Below, piece after piece: positions 10,901-20,618 of a DNA stretch of 64,000 bases; position 1 is the stretch's first letter; each line of letters opens with the position of its first letter. Made by a program: the position numbers and the translations under genes. Source of the stretch: Tetraselmis striata (Eukaryota; Chlorophyta; Chlorodendrophyceae; Chlorodendrales; Chlorodendraceae); NCBI GenBank assembly GCA_006384855.1, contig VCJN01002992.1, positions 496,001 to 560,000 on the forward strand, given 5' to 3'. The notes below the pieces were generated by a model. It was given only the letters and a program-made list of their open reading frames with translations. It did not search any database and was not told the DNA's origin.

Positions 10901-13735
10901 GACACCACTGTCCCTCACTCCCAGAGGTGGTACTACAGCAGCACAACGGCGTACCCAACGTGCCTGATCCCGGAGATCGTCACCGCGCCCCGGTCGCCGC
11001 CCGAAGTGGAGGCGCACATCACCCAGGCCCAGGCGCTGCACCAGAAGGGGCGCTTCCCCGAGGCGCTGGCGGCGTACAGCGCGGCAAAGGAGCTGTGGAG
11101 CCGCGTCACGGCGGAGCAGGGCCTCACGCGCAGCGGCGAGCTCCGCCCTGAGACCAAGCTCTTCTTTGCTGCGGCGTGTGGCGGGGTGCTTCAGAGCGAC
11201 GGTCAGGATGCGGCAGCGATGGCGGTGTACTCGCAGGTGGAGAATGAGGTGAGAGCCCCCCCCCCCCCCCCCCCCCCTTAAACGTCGGTAAGCGGGTCAC
11301 TGCTTTCACGGCATATGCCATGGAGCGCGACGCCCCTGGCCCTGACTGCGCACTCACGCGGCGGCCACAGGTGCGCAAGCTGCCGGACCACCACCCGGAT
11401 GTGGCCTTGCTGCACAGCCTGATTGGCGCGGCGGCGTATCACATGGGCCAGTACGAGGAGGCCTATGTCCGCTTTGTGCGCACAAAGGTGAGCCCCCCCG
11501 GCCATTGCATGTGACACACTAAACCAAATCATTCATGCCATCAATGTTGCAATGAGCCATGATAGGGTAGCCGGACAGCGCGGTCGCCTCATCAGTTGCA
11601 CCGTAGCCACGGAGCGTAGCCAAAGCTGACAATGTCATGTCGCAAATGTGCAAACCATGACCTGTCTTGCAGGTAATGCGCGACTCGCTGCCGCAGCTGG
11701 GACCCGACCACGTGGACACCGCGGTGGCCTGCAACAACCTTGCGTGCGTCCTGGACAAGGCCAACCTGGTGGGGCGTGCCATCTTCTTGGCGCGCGAGGC
11801 GCACAAGGTGGGCTGCGCCGGCGGTTTCGTCCTGGCACCTGTCCGCAGCTGGAATGTCCCTTCAAGGGAATGCAGCGACGGTATATATAGCTCACTGGGA
11901 TTCGGAAAAGCAAAAAGAATGTCTCCTTTTATCATACTAGCGCGTAGGTGGCAAAAACTTTGAAACGGCGGTGCCTGGCTGTGCTTTGCCACCCTTCTAG
12001 CGCTTTTCTGTTTCTATTCTGTTAGTATTCTTATATAATTGCTGTTCAGCTCTCTAATTATTCTTAGATTTCTGCTGTTCTGTTCTCTTATTGTTCTTAT
12101 GGCATTGCTGAAGGTCCACCATAATAGACTGTACATGCACGATACTAAGGTTTATGTGATCATCCATGTCTTCACGTGATTGCACAGCGGTGTTTGTAAT
12201 CCTTACCAAACGCACCGTGTAATCCTTACCAGTGTATGTACGCGCTGTATATGTGTTTATCTGTACCGTATAGGGATTATTACGATGCGATACGATCCGA
12301 TAACGATTGTACCTAATACCAGGAGTACTCCAATATAGAATAATAAGGAGTAATAGCAGAAATACATCCTGCTATTACGTGTACTTGTGATCGTTGGGAG
12401 AATAATTACCGTCCTCTTATCGTCGTACATCGGGCTGCATTCCTGTATGGATATCTAATTTCAAACAATGCACGTATGCTTTTACTGACTAAATGGGAAA
12501 TACAAAATCAAACAATGTACTACGTGCTTTCTGGCATCGATTCACAATACGACTAAGATGCATTTGTCAGTTCTCTTTCAAACATATCCAGCAAACTTAA
12601 CGCGTTTGCTATTCTATTCTAATTGCTGAACTTCCATCCTAATGGACTGTAGATTGTATGTCATTATTAGCGATGTGCGAGATTGTATATCTACACTTGC
12701 CACGGTGCGCATCGGGGTATGCCCTCAGCTGATCTTGGACGGACTTGCACGCGTCGTGTCTTGCTCTCTTCAGGTGCTTCTCGAGAAGCTTGGCTCGGCA
12801 CACCCGCGCACCAAGGCCGTTGAGCGCAACCTGGGGCACCTTGGCCACCGCACCTTCAACTTTGAGGAGATGGCCGGGCCGCTGCTGCCGCATCCCGCAA
12901 CGCAGCATGTGATCGAGCGGTTGAAGGTGGAGGGCAGGGATATTTCCACGCCCTCTGTCCCCGCCAATGCGATGGCCCTTGAGGCTGGCACCTCGCGGCT
13001 GGACCGGCTGCACGAGCGGGTGGAGAGAAACTTGCAGGTGAGTGTCTGCGCATACTGGCGAACGAGGAGGGCGCTCCGCCGTACCGCCAGTGTACCTCGG
13101 CCACTGACCACCGCTGTGCAAGTATTCATCCGCGGAGCTGACTCTAGCTTACTGCCCTACAGAGCTCCATGAACGCAAAGGGACCAGCTGCCCGCCGAAG
13201 ACTGAAGGCGCTGATGGAAAGGCAGCCAGACGCAGTCAAGTCCACGTACGAGGCGCTCCGCGATGACATCGAGCTCACGCGGCAGGGGCTGAACCACAAC
13301 CAGCACGGGCAGGTGCTGTCGGGCGACGTCAGTACCATGACTGGCTCGGACAGCCTGATGATGAGGGCGGGGTTCAACCTGCGGCTGAAGGAACCCCCAC
13401 CACGGACCAAATTTGACCGGATTCAGGTGCAGTTTGAAACCACCATGTAACACTGCTGCTGATGCCCACGCCCGCCCGGCATTCAGCTCGAGTCTGTCCG
13501 GCAGCGTGTGTGTGCGTTGTGGAGCTGAGATTTCCGCTGGACTGCGCAGGTGCGCACCACCAAGAAGTTCCAGGCTGTGCTCGGGAAAGGCAAGGGCGGC
13601 GTCAAGGTGGGCAAGGACGGCGCCATGATTTACGAGGCGGTCCTGGATGAGCAAGGGCGCCGTCTGCGGCGCGCACCCACAATGGACGACTCGGACGACA
13701 GCTTCAGTGACGATAGTGACAGCAGCGACTATTAA
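149..13735 (+). CDS. Giant RCC1 / EF-hand-like / TPR protein (5' partial)
   Basis: About 20 exons can be chained with agreeing phase: 149-481, 815-919, 1084-1248, 1862-1990, 2357-2521, 2804-3043, 4335-4736, 5428-5778, 6082-6423, 6758-6838, 7007-7215, 7588-7702, 7892-8249, 9122-9255, 9402-9634, 10004-10112, 10239-10439, 10659-10796, 10925-11248, 11371-11487, 11673-11807, 12774-13037, 13163-13426, 13550-13735 (stop TAA). This gives about 1700 residues. The first visible exon opens after an AG inside an RCC1 repeat, so the true start lies upstream of the window. RCC1 blades come first, then charged helical regions, EF-hand-like segments, and KLC-type TPRs near the end; the tail is acidic and serine-rich. 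Such mixtures are typical of scaffold proteins, often ciliary or centrosomal, but that role is inference. A further GC-rich stretch at about 3600-3730 may be an exon or the end of a separate RCC1 gene; the direct join 3043 to 4335 keeps phase, so I prefer one gene. Confidence 0.75.
1265..1625 (+). repeat. ATGCC satellite inside an intron
   Basis: A long run of ATGCC pentamers and one-base variants (GTGCC, ATGAC, ATACC) fills most of the intron 1249-1861. Purest stretch is about 1398-1435. The open frames crossing it on both strands are artefacts of a 5-bp unit without stops. Confidence 0.9.
3044..4334. other. Long intron or intergenic gap with a possible exon
   Basis: Starts with a GT donor and a C tract (3062-3078). 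At 3614-3700 there is a stretch with coding-like GC3 (a frame starting with an ATG at 3614), but I could not join it in phase to either neighbour. TGTAA occurs at about 3921. If a short exon near 3610 reads to a TGA at 3731, the RCC1 part would be its own gene; the data do not decide. Confidence 0.4.
7330..7440. repeat. Telomere-like words inside an intron
   Basis: Within the intron 7216-7587 there are TTTTTAGGG (about 7329), CCCTAAAACCCT (about 7383) and TTAGGG-like words (about 7431). They match one or two units of the chlorophyte TTTTAGGG/TTTAGGG telomere repeat but do not form an array. Confidence 0.35.
8436..9100 (+). mobile_element. Repeat family R1, copy 1 (intronic)
   Basis: AT-rich non-coding element inside the intron 8250-9121. 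Order of parts: a module beginning CATTCTATTAGGATGGA (8449), a second start-like module (about 8930), then a stem-loop module (about 9018-9080) in which AGGGTGGCAAA pairs with TTTGCCACCT. The same parts recur at 11.9-12.7, 31.5-31.9 and 45.6-45.9 kb. No coding capacity seen; class unknown. Confidence 0.7.
10988..13037 (+). other. TPR block of the giant gene
   Basis: Exons 10925-11248, 11371-11487, 11673-11807 and 12774-13037 encode tetratricopeptide repeats: a first unit with QKGRFPEALAAYSAAKELW, then units with the kinesin-light-chain pattern of a Gly/His-Pro turn, an Ala and an asparagine-rich helix (HPDVALLHSLIGAAAYHMGQ, DHVDTAVACNNLACVLDKA, HPRTKAVERNLGHLG). TPRs bind partner proteins. 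The intron that splits the last repeat (11808-12773) carries an R1 element. Confidence 0.85.
11930..12660 (-). mobile_element. Repeat family R1, copy 2 (intronic, inverted)
   Basis: Same parts as the 8.4-9.1 kb copy but in opposite orientation: stem-loop module at 11936-12006, then the two start-like modules at about 12108 and 12625-12650. It occupies most of the 966-base intron between two TPR exons. Confidence 0.7.
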
Positions 13736-13904
13736 TGACTGATTCGACCAGCCGGCAAACCATCTGTGCTAGACATCACGGTGGTGTTTCTCTGGATGCG
13801 CCAGGACCCAGACAACACCACTCTTTCAGCCCGCCCCGATGACCGCTGACTTCCCAAAGCAGGCATGATTGTGCCACCTTAAGTGGTGTAGTAGCCGAGA
13901 TCTC

Positions 13905-13909
13905 TGTAA
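13905..13909 (+). terminator. TGTAA polyadenylation signal
   Basis: TGTAA 170 bases after the stop of the giant gene, the chlorophyte poly(A) signal at a usual distance. Confidence 0.6.
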
Positions 13910-16120
13910 ATACAATTGTGTTGATCAAAGTACGAGAATGAAGGCTCGCTAGCCATGCAAAGGCCGAACTTCTCGGTTGAATTGTCTACGACAGAAGCCA
14001 GCGGAGTCGTCAGTCTCTCAGGGCATGCCGGCAGCACCCTCATTTACTTTACAAATCCTGGTATACTCAGTTGTATTGCATGTATTAATCAATACAGATA
14101 TAAACGATTCTCATGTACAGATAGGAAAGCTTTTCCTTGGAATAAGAGGCCACCAGCACCCTATCCTACTGCTTGTGCATGTAACCATCACGCCATTGCT
14201 TAACTATATTTATTTCTTAAATCTGCTTGTATACACTAGTGGGATCCACACATACATAAGGCTAAACCTCAATACCCCAACTTCAATGCCCCACTCGCAG
14301 GGTGGATTTTAATCATGCCAAGGGTGGTGTGGCATGATGAGAACGGAGGCAGCGGTGTCCCATGGCACAATATGCACATGGACAGCGCAAAATGTGGTTT
14401 TGAAGTGCTAGCAGCGCCTCATGCGCGCAGTCGCCACCGAGACCACTCATCATGCACTGCCTTTTCGTAGAAGGGAGTAGTGACGATGGCAACTATAGTT
14501 ATCGTGTGGCAATATAGAGTCTAGCGCGCTATCACAGCATTTCTCCCAAGCGGGACAGCCCTTATTAGTTGGCAACATGGATGCACGCGTGCACGGTCCT
14601 GATGCAGCAGCCACGTGTGGGCAAGGCTATTGAGTACGCGAGATGACCTGAAATTATGTGGACGGGTGTAGCATTGTGTATATTTATACTAATTTCAATA
14701 CTAATTCGATTGAGGCCGCGAAAACCCGGAATTGTGTGGAGTGGTGTATTTATGTTTGTTCAGCAGCGTATCTTATGTAATATGTACTATAAATAATATG
14801 TACTATTATATGTACTATTATAACATATCTCGTAGCATATCTTATGTATCATAGCATATCTTATATGGTTATTATACAGTCAGCAGCAATAAAAAACCGA
14901 ATAGGCATCGTCGTAGTCCTCATAGTGATGCGGTGTTCGCGCAATACATTTGTTTGTGGGGTGTTGTATTCCGATCGCCGCGCGCGTATTATGGCCGCTC
15001 GCGCGCTAGCGCTGCTGCTCATCTATCTGCTACCTATTTGGCGCTGCTCATCACACGATGATATGCCGCCGCCGTACTAGCGTGTAGGAGTGGGAGTAGG
15101 AGGAAAGGGAAATGGGTGCATTGTCTCAGCTCGGCGAAGGCATTTCCGCAGGGGACTCCCTGATCATCTACGGTGTCCGCCTGATTGCCTATTGGTCAAC
15201 AAGCTAGCAGGCCCACGCGCCATCATCGTCCACACCGAAATTCGCAACGCCTACCACGACCATGCAGCGCCATATCGATTTGTCTCTCCACCCCGCCATC
15301 CCTCCGCTCGTGGCCTCCCTCTCCACGGATGCTTTCATACAAGCTACTTCGACATCACAGCATGGTACTCGTGTGAATTACAAAAGCGCTGCTAAGTGCT
15401 AGTAACAAATACACCGCTGAAAGGGGGTGCTAGCTAGGAGATGTCAACACAATAAGCCGCTTAAAAGCGGCATGTAGCATTCATGCAGCCGCCCGTGCGA
15501 GGCGAGACGGAGAAGTGATGCGCGCCGGCCGCGCCAGCCGGTTCAGAGTCCGGGCCACCCTTGGCCGCGCGCCCTAGGCAGCTTCGGCAACGAAATCACG
15601 GAAGAATCTAAGCCGCCTGATGGGGCAGCGTGCACGCTCTACAGGCTACCAACTACCACCAAGCTACCACCAAGCTCAGCACCCCGACTATGAAACCTCC
15701 AGCGAGCAAGGCCTCATAATGAACTCGAGTGATGCACCGAGCGCCTCGCGATGCGAGCCTGGCGCCCCGATCCGTGCCGGCCAGTGCCGTGCATGTACCG
15801 GTGTGGCCGTCGTATGGTCGTCGCGGTCGCTTTTTAAATAATCCTTAAGGGTTACATAGCGACCATCACTTATCATAAAGAAACTGTTTAATAAGCATTC
15901 GTGCAGCTTCAACTCAATCTGGATGAATTAGTCACAAATATTGGACGGCACGAAGTTGGCATCGGACGCTACGAGTATCTAAGGATTTACCATCTGCTGC
16001 TTACGCGGCTAGCTGCCGGTACAGGTACACCTGGAGCGCTTTCCTGATTCACTTTCCTGCTATAGTTATCATTGAGCGTACTGGTACAGGTACGAGAGGA
16101 TTCATGGTAGCGCGCTACTG
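13910..16120. other. Gene-poor repeat region
   Basis: No host gene recognised. It holds R2 fragments at 14.29-14.75 kb, AT-rich near-repeats around ATATGTACTA and GCATATCTTAT (14.76-14.87 kb), and an interrupted GC-richer frame at about 15112-15395 that could be a transposon protein remnant but has no recognisable domain. Confidence 0.6.
14290..14748 (+). mobile_element. Repeat family R2, copy C (partial)
   Basis: Matches the right half of the R2 element at 35.75-36.09 kb with clear divergence. It finishes with the R2 terminal word at 14652-14670 (ATTATGTGGACGGGTGTA), and a second, more diverged end lies at 14730-14748. The left end is missing. Confidence 0.65.
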
Positions 16121-16939
16121 GTGTAATCCTTTTTTTTTTTTTTTCGCCCCCGGGACAGGACTGGCACCAGTGAAACCCTTGCAGCGTCTCTACGACGGCC
16201 GTTTAGGCAGCAATCCAGTTACGGAAAGCCCTGGGTAGGCGACGCTCCGTTATAGTCATCAAGCAAATTGCCGAAGCATTTCGCAAGACTAATTGGAGGC
16301 CAGTGACGGAATTTCCAACACTGTTGGATCACCGTCTAAAACACTGCCATCAAAATACCCGGCACTGACCACGAAAGGTCCGCCCTACCCGTTTGGGCGT
16401 CGGCCCATTCGAGTAATGCGAGTTGGGGCAAGCCCCAACCCGCGGAGCAAAGCATTTCGGGAGTGCGATACATGTGCAACAAAAAAGGCAATGTGAGGGA
16501 GGGCCTGACGCCATAGCTGGAAAAATTTCCCATTCCCAGTAAAATCCAGGGCGCCGTGAAGGGAGGGGGGGACCCCGCCCAAAATAAAGGCAGTTAAGTC
16601 CTCAGGTGTTGACGCACTAACCTGACTACTAATAAAATCCCTGAACTCCGGAACTAACAACCCAAAATTATGACGGTGATACCCCCACCGCGGGCACTCC
16701 ACCAACATATGTTCGATAGTCTCAGATTCACCTCCGCCACATGCAGGGCAGTGTTCAAGGAACCGCTCAGGCATGGCATGAATCCGGGCCAATCGGCGGG
16801 CAGTGGGAAATACTCGGGTGCGTAATTGTATCATAATGTGCAACCCGGCCACAACCCCCGCGGGGACACCCACACCGTACTGTGGCAACGGGTTTGACGT
16901 ATAGGACGCCTGGACATATATACCTTACGTGTAATCCTT
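16121..16939 (-). mobile_element. LINE family L1x, 5'-truncated copy with target-site duplication
   Basis: A non-LTR retrotransposon 3' end on the minus strand. The open frame 16888-16385 ends with a C-x2-C-(12)-H-x4-C zinc-binding motif (CPACGGGESETIEHMLVEC), the usual C-terminal region of LINE reverse transcriptases. After the stop come about 250 bases of 3' UTR and an A tail (T run, 16130-16144). Identical 11-base words GTGTAATCCTT flank it at 16121-16131 and 16929-16939, so the 5'-truncated insertion is complete as inserted. Four other pieces of the same 3' end lie in the window. It is too short to be active. Confidence 0.85.
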
Positions 16940-17618
16940 ACTTAGCGACATTGATCGACATGATGATTTACCCTGTACTCGTATGCTGCTGACGATGATG
17001 TCAGATCGATGTGCGACTATGTTTTATTTTAAAAAATGGCGGTGACGACGCGGTATGATCCTTCGCACTATCTCCGATAGATTGACGACGACGTGTTGAT
17101 ATGATCCTTGCTGCCTGGGTCTCAGCCCGAGCCCAGTACAGCAGGTACGTACCTGTACGGGTAGTGCAGCACTGGCACTGGCGCTAGTACTACCCGGGTA
17201 CTGACTACTCTGTACCGCCAGCAAGCTAGCCGATTACCTACCAGTATGCGCGCTTTGTGCTGCACAGCAAAGCATGCGCACATCACCCAGCGGCGCGCAC
17301 CTAACTCCCGCGACCCAGGCCAGAGTTCCTTTAATACTCCCGACTTCCCGTCACGTCGCCACCGGGCCGTCGCTGCGCCACCCGGCTCATTCTATCCCTG
17401 GTTGGCAGTTACCGGCCCACAAAAGGTTACCATGGCGGTGAAACTGCGGGCACTGGCAAGTTAAAAAGTTAACTTCGCTCCCGTCGTGGAGCTAGTTTCA
17501 GCGACAGGTACCGTGTCCGCCCCATCGTACCGTCCGAGCTTGTCCGCCGAGGCGAACAGGCGCAGCGTCGTAGGCCGGAGAGGCAGGACGCGGCGTAGGA
17601 CTGAGCCCAACTCTGGCG
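16940..17618. other. Intergenic, promoter side of the zinc-knuckle gene
   Basis: No gene seen. Contains many GTACC/GGTAC words (17.13-17.22 kb) and rises in GC content from about 17.24 kb, as expected near the start of the next gene. No certain promoter motif recognised. Confidence 0.5.
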
Positions 17619-19700
17619 ATGGCTTCCGACGGCGCCGATGCAGCCTTGGCGGAGGTGCAGCGCCTGTTCGCGGGCGGACTTACCGCGGCGCACAGCGCGG
17701 GAGTGCGCTGCTATTACTGCGGCGCCGGCGGACACCACATCCTGCTGTGCCGCCGGCTGGAGGCGGACCGAGAGTCGTACGTGGCGCACCTCCGGAAGCG
17801 CAGCGAGGCCAAAGTGGCGGAGGGGAGCGGGCCGGTACTGGGCGTGCGCGAGTATCTGCAAACGCACGCCGCGTTCCTAAGCGAGGCCGAGGTGCTCAGT
17901 TGCCCCTGCACCCGCACCATGCCGCCGTTCGCGCTGCTTTTGGTCTGGCGGAAGTGTACAGGAGAGGTCTACAGAAACTAATCCTTCCTGCCAATAATAG
18001 ATATATCTAGCGCGACTGCTGGAGCCCGAGCAGTGGACACCCCCCCCCCCCCACCCCACCCCCCAAAAGGCAAAAATTTCGAGTAAAAACTAAAGGGTGT
18101 CACTATGGATGATACCTGTAAATACAGTCGCTATATCTGTGGTATGTGTACATATTATCGACTATATGTACAGAATAAGAATGATAAGAATATATGAATG
18201 TATGACGAAGAAGTCGCAGCGCATAAATAATGGCAATAAGCAATAATTCCACGTCTTCGTATTCATTTAATAGGGTTATTCATGAGCTAATATTTGGACA
18301 GACCATAACGTAGTACAGGATAAAATGCGAATGTATATTGCATACACACATGCCGGTTCGTCTGTCACATAAACAACCGAGGTTAGGATCAGCAATAGGT
18401 CTGGTGTGGTGGGTCGGTGCGCCCCCGGTGAGGGGTGCTCGCATTTGAGGGTTGTAGCCATCAGTTTCGCCGATGGCTCAGCATCGCTCGTCTTGTTGTG
18501 GCCAGGCCCACCCTGCCTGACGCCCATACCCGGCCTGCTTTGCCTCTGCAGCGCCAGCCCGACTACCAGGGCCCAGAGCTGCCGCCCGGAGCCGCTGCCG
18601 ATGCGCCTCCCCTGGCCAGCCAGCCCATTTTTTCGCAGGCCAAGCGCATCAAGCGCAGCACCTGCTGCTGCGGGAAATCCTGGCCGAGTTTCGGCTGGCC
18701 GGGGGAGCCGCGGCATGCGGCGCGCTGGTGCGCCAAGTGCCCCGAGCGGCCGAGCGGCACGGTGGACGTGGTGAGCAAGCGCTGCGAATGCGCGCGCGGC
18801 GCGGTGCCCTCCTTTGCGCCGCCGGGCTCCACGAAGCGCGAGGCGCGGTGGTGCGCCAAGTGCCCGGGCCGCCCGCTGGATGCGGTGGATGTGGCCTCCA
18901 AGCGCTGCGAGTGCGGCAAGAGCAACCCCTCGTTCGCCCTCCCGGGCGGCACTAGGAAGGTCAGCGCCTCCTCCCCCCCCCCTCTCGCCCGGCCGGCATC
19001 CTGGTGTACTATGTCATTGGAACCCGTGTTGCAACGCGGATTCCAAAGAGGGACAAGACCCTGGCCGTGCCCTTGTTTATTTGTCAAGGTGCTGTATCTG
19101 GTATATCAATAAGGAAATAAACATTCCAACCTTTGATAGCCATTTGTGCCTAGCCCGGGCTCGCTGCTGTTCGTACCAATTGGACCTGGAGGGTTTTCAG
19201 AGCTCGCAGCAGGAATGAATCCTGAACCATCTTAACGAGCCTGTGTTTTCCCCCCCAAAATGCCCCCAGCTGCTGACACTCCGACCTTTCCCTCTCCCGA
19301 GCGACCTCAGGACGCAAGGTGGTGCGCGCAGTGCCCAGGGCGCCCGGCAAACACCGTCAGCATGATCGGCTACAACTGCGCCTGCGGCAAAACGGCGAGC
19401 TTCGGGCTCTCCGCGGAAGACAAGCCCTTGTGGTGCCCCCGCTGCAAGCCGGCGGAGGCCATCGTGGTGAAGGGTGGGCGCACCAAGGTGTGCGCCTGCG
19501 GGAAGCACACCGCCATGTTCGGGCCGGCGGTGCCGGAGGGGCAGCCGAAGCCCAAGGTGCAGTGGTGCAAGTGGTGCCCGGATCTGCCCGCGAATGCCAT
19601 CAACTACAAGAGCACGGCACGGCGGCGCAAGAGGGAGGAGGCTGAGAGCAACGGCGCATCCTACAACCAGGGGCTCATGCCTACAGCCAGCGGCTCCTAG
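17619..19700 (+). CDS. CCHC zinc-knuckle protein with five EsV-1-7-like cysteine repeats
   Basis: Three exons, all phase 0: 17619-17891, 18552-18959, 19311-19700 (stop TAG); 356 residues. Residues 31-44 form a perfect CCHC knuckle, C-x2-C-x4-H-x4-C. After a Pro/Ala-rich linker come five repeats from about residue 128 to 330. Each has Cys-x-Cys-Gly/Ala-Lys/Arg, a PSF/ASFG-type core, then W-C-x2-C and a short hydrophobic VDV stretch, for example KRCECGKSNPSFALPGG and ARWCAKCPGRPLDAVDV. Core words and spacing follow the EsV-1-7 repeat known from Ectocarpus IMMEDIATE UPRIGHT and a phaeovirus protein, but here C-x4-C is replaced by C-x-C and C-x2-H by C-x2-C. Intron 2 cuts repeat 3 exactly where spacing predicts. 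Likely a zinc-binding nuclear or RNA-binding protein; function unknown. The family link is my inference. Confidence 0.72.
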
Positions 19701-19818
19701 TGTGAGCGCGTGCTAGCATCATCGGCGGATCGAAGCATCTGAACCTATTGTCATTTGTCAGTTGATCCGGCTTTAAACCCCTGCGCCCCCCCCCCCCCAC
19801 TCCCCCCCACCCCGGTCA

Positions 19819-19836
19819 CTCACACTCACACTCACA

Positions 19837-19877
<41 letters not shown>

Positions 19878-19995
19878 ACACACACCCACTATTGAGCAAC
19901 ACTATGGTTAGAACGGCTTGTAAAAACAGGACTGCTTTGAAACAGTCCGCAGGCTGCTGCGATCTGGCCGGGGGGGGGGGGGGGGGGGGAGGTGA
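19819..19995. repeat. CA microsatellite and G tract between convergent genes
   Basis: CACTCA units followed by a long CA run (about 19815-19890) and a G run of about 20 (19970-19990) in the 537-base gap between two convergent genes. TGTAA at 19919-19923 can serve as poly(A) signal for the plus-strand gene. Confidence 0.85.
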
Positions 19996-20237
19996 GGAGC
20001 ACCCGTCTCCTACATCAAGCAAAATGGCGGAGCTGTGTAGCAAATAATAGCGCAAATGATCCGCATTGTAGGGTAGCGAAAATAGACCTCCATTACGTTT
20101 TAAAATGGCGGGATGGGTGTTCCCTGTAACGCGGGAGAGGTGGCAATGGGAGGGGCGGCAGGGCAGGAGCGGGGCCCCCCTTTGTCACGGCACAAGCAGC
20201 ACTGCGGTGCGTTGTCGGCTGCCTAGCGGTTGGCTGC

Positions 20238-20581
20238 TCAGCCGGCAATGCTCAGGTAGCAGATGCCCAACCCACCAGCAAGGATGGCGTACAGCAGGCC
20301 CTTCTCCAGCGGCGCGACTGGCTTGCCGGCGCGGGCGGAGCTCGCCAGCATCATGAGCGGCGGGAAGATCATCGTCAGCAGCGTGCAGCATACCCCGCCC
20401 ACCAGGCCCAGCAGCTTGCCAAAGGAGGGGATGCCCACGCCGACGGCGGCCGCGAGGACCACAAACATTGCGCGCATTACGTACACCATCGGGCCGGGCA
20501 TGTCCTTGCCAGTCGACTCCTTGAATTGGCCCTGGTAAGTGGGAATTGGGAGGAGAGAGGAGTGGGGGGGTTCAGAGGCAG

Positions 20582-20618
<37 letters not shown>

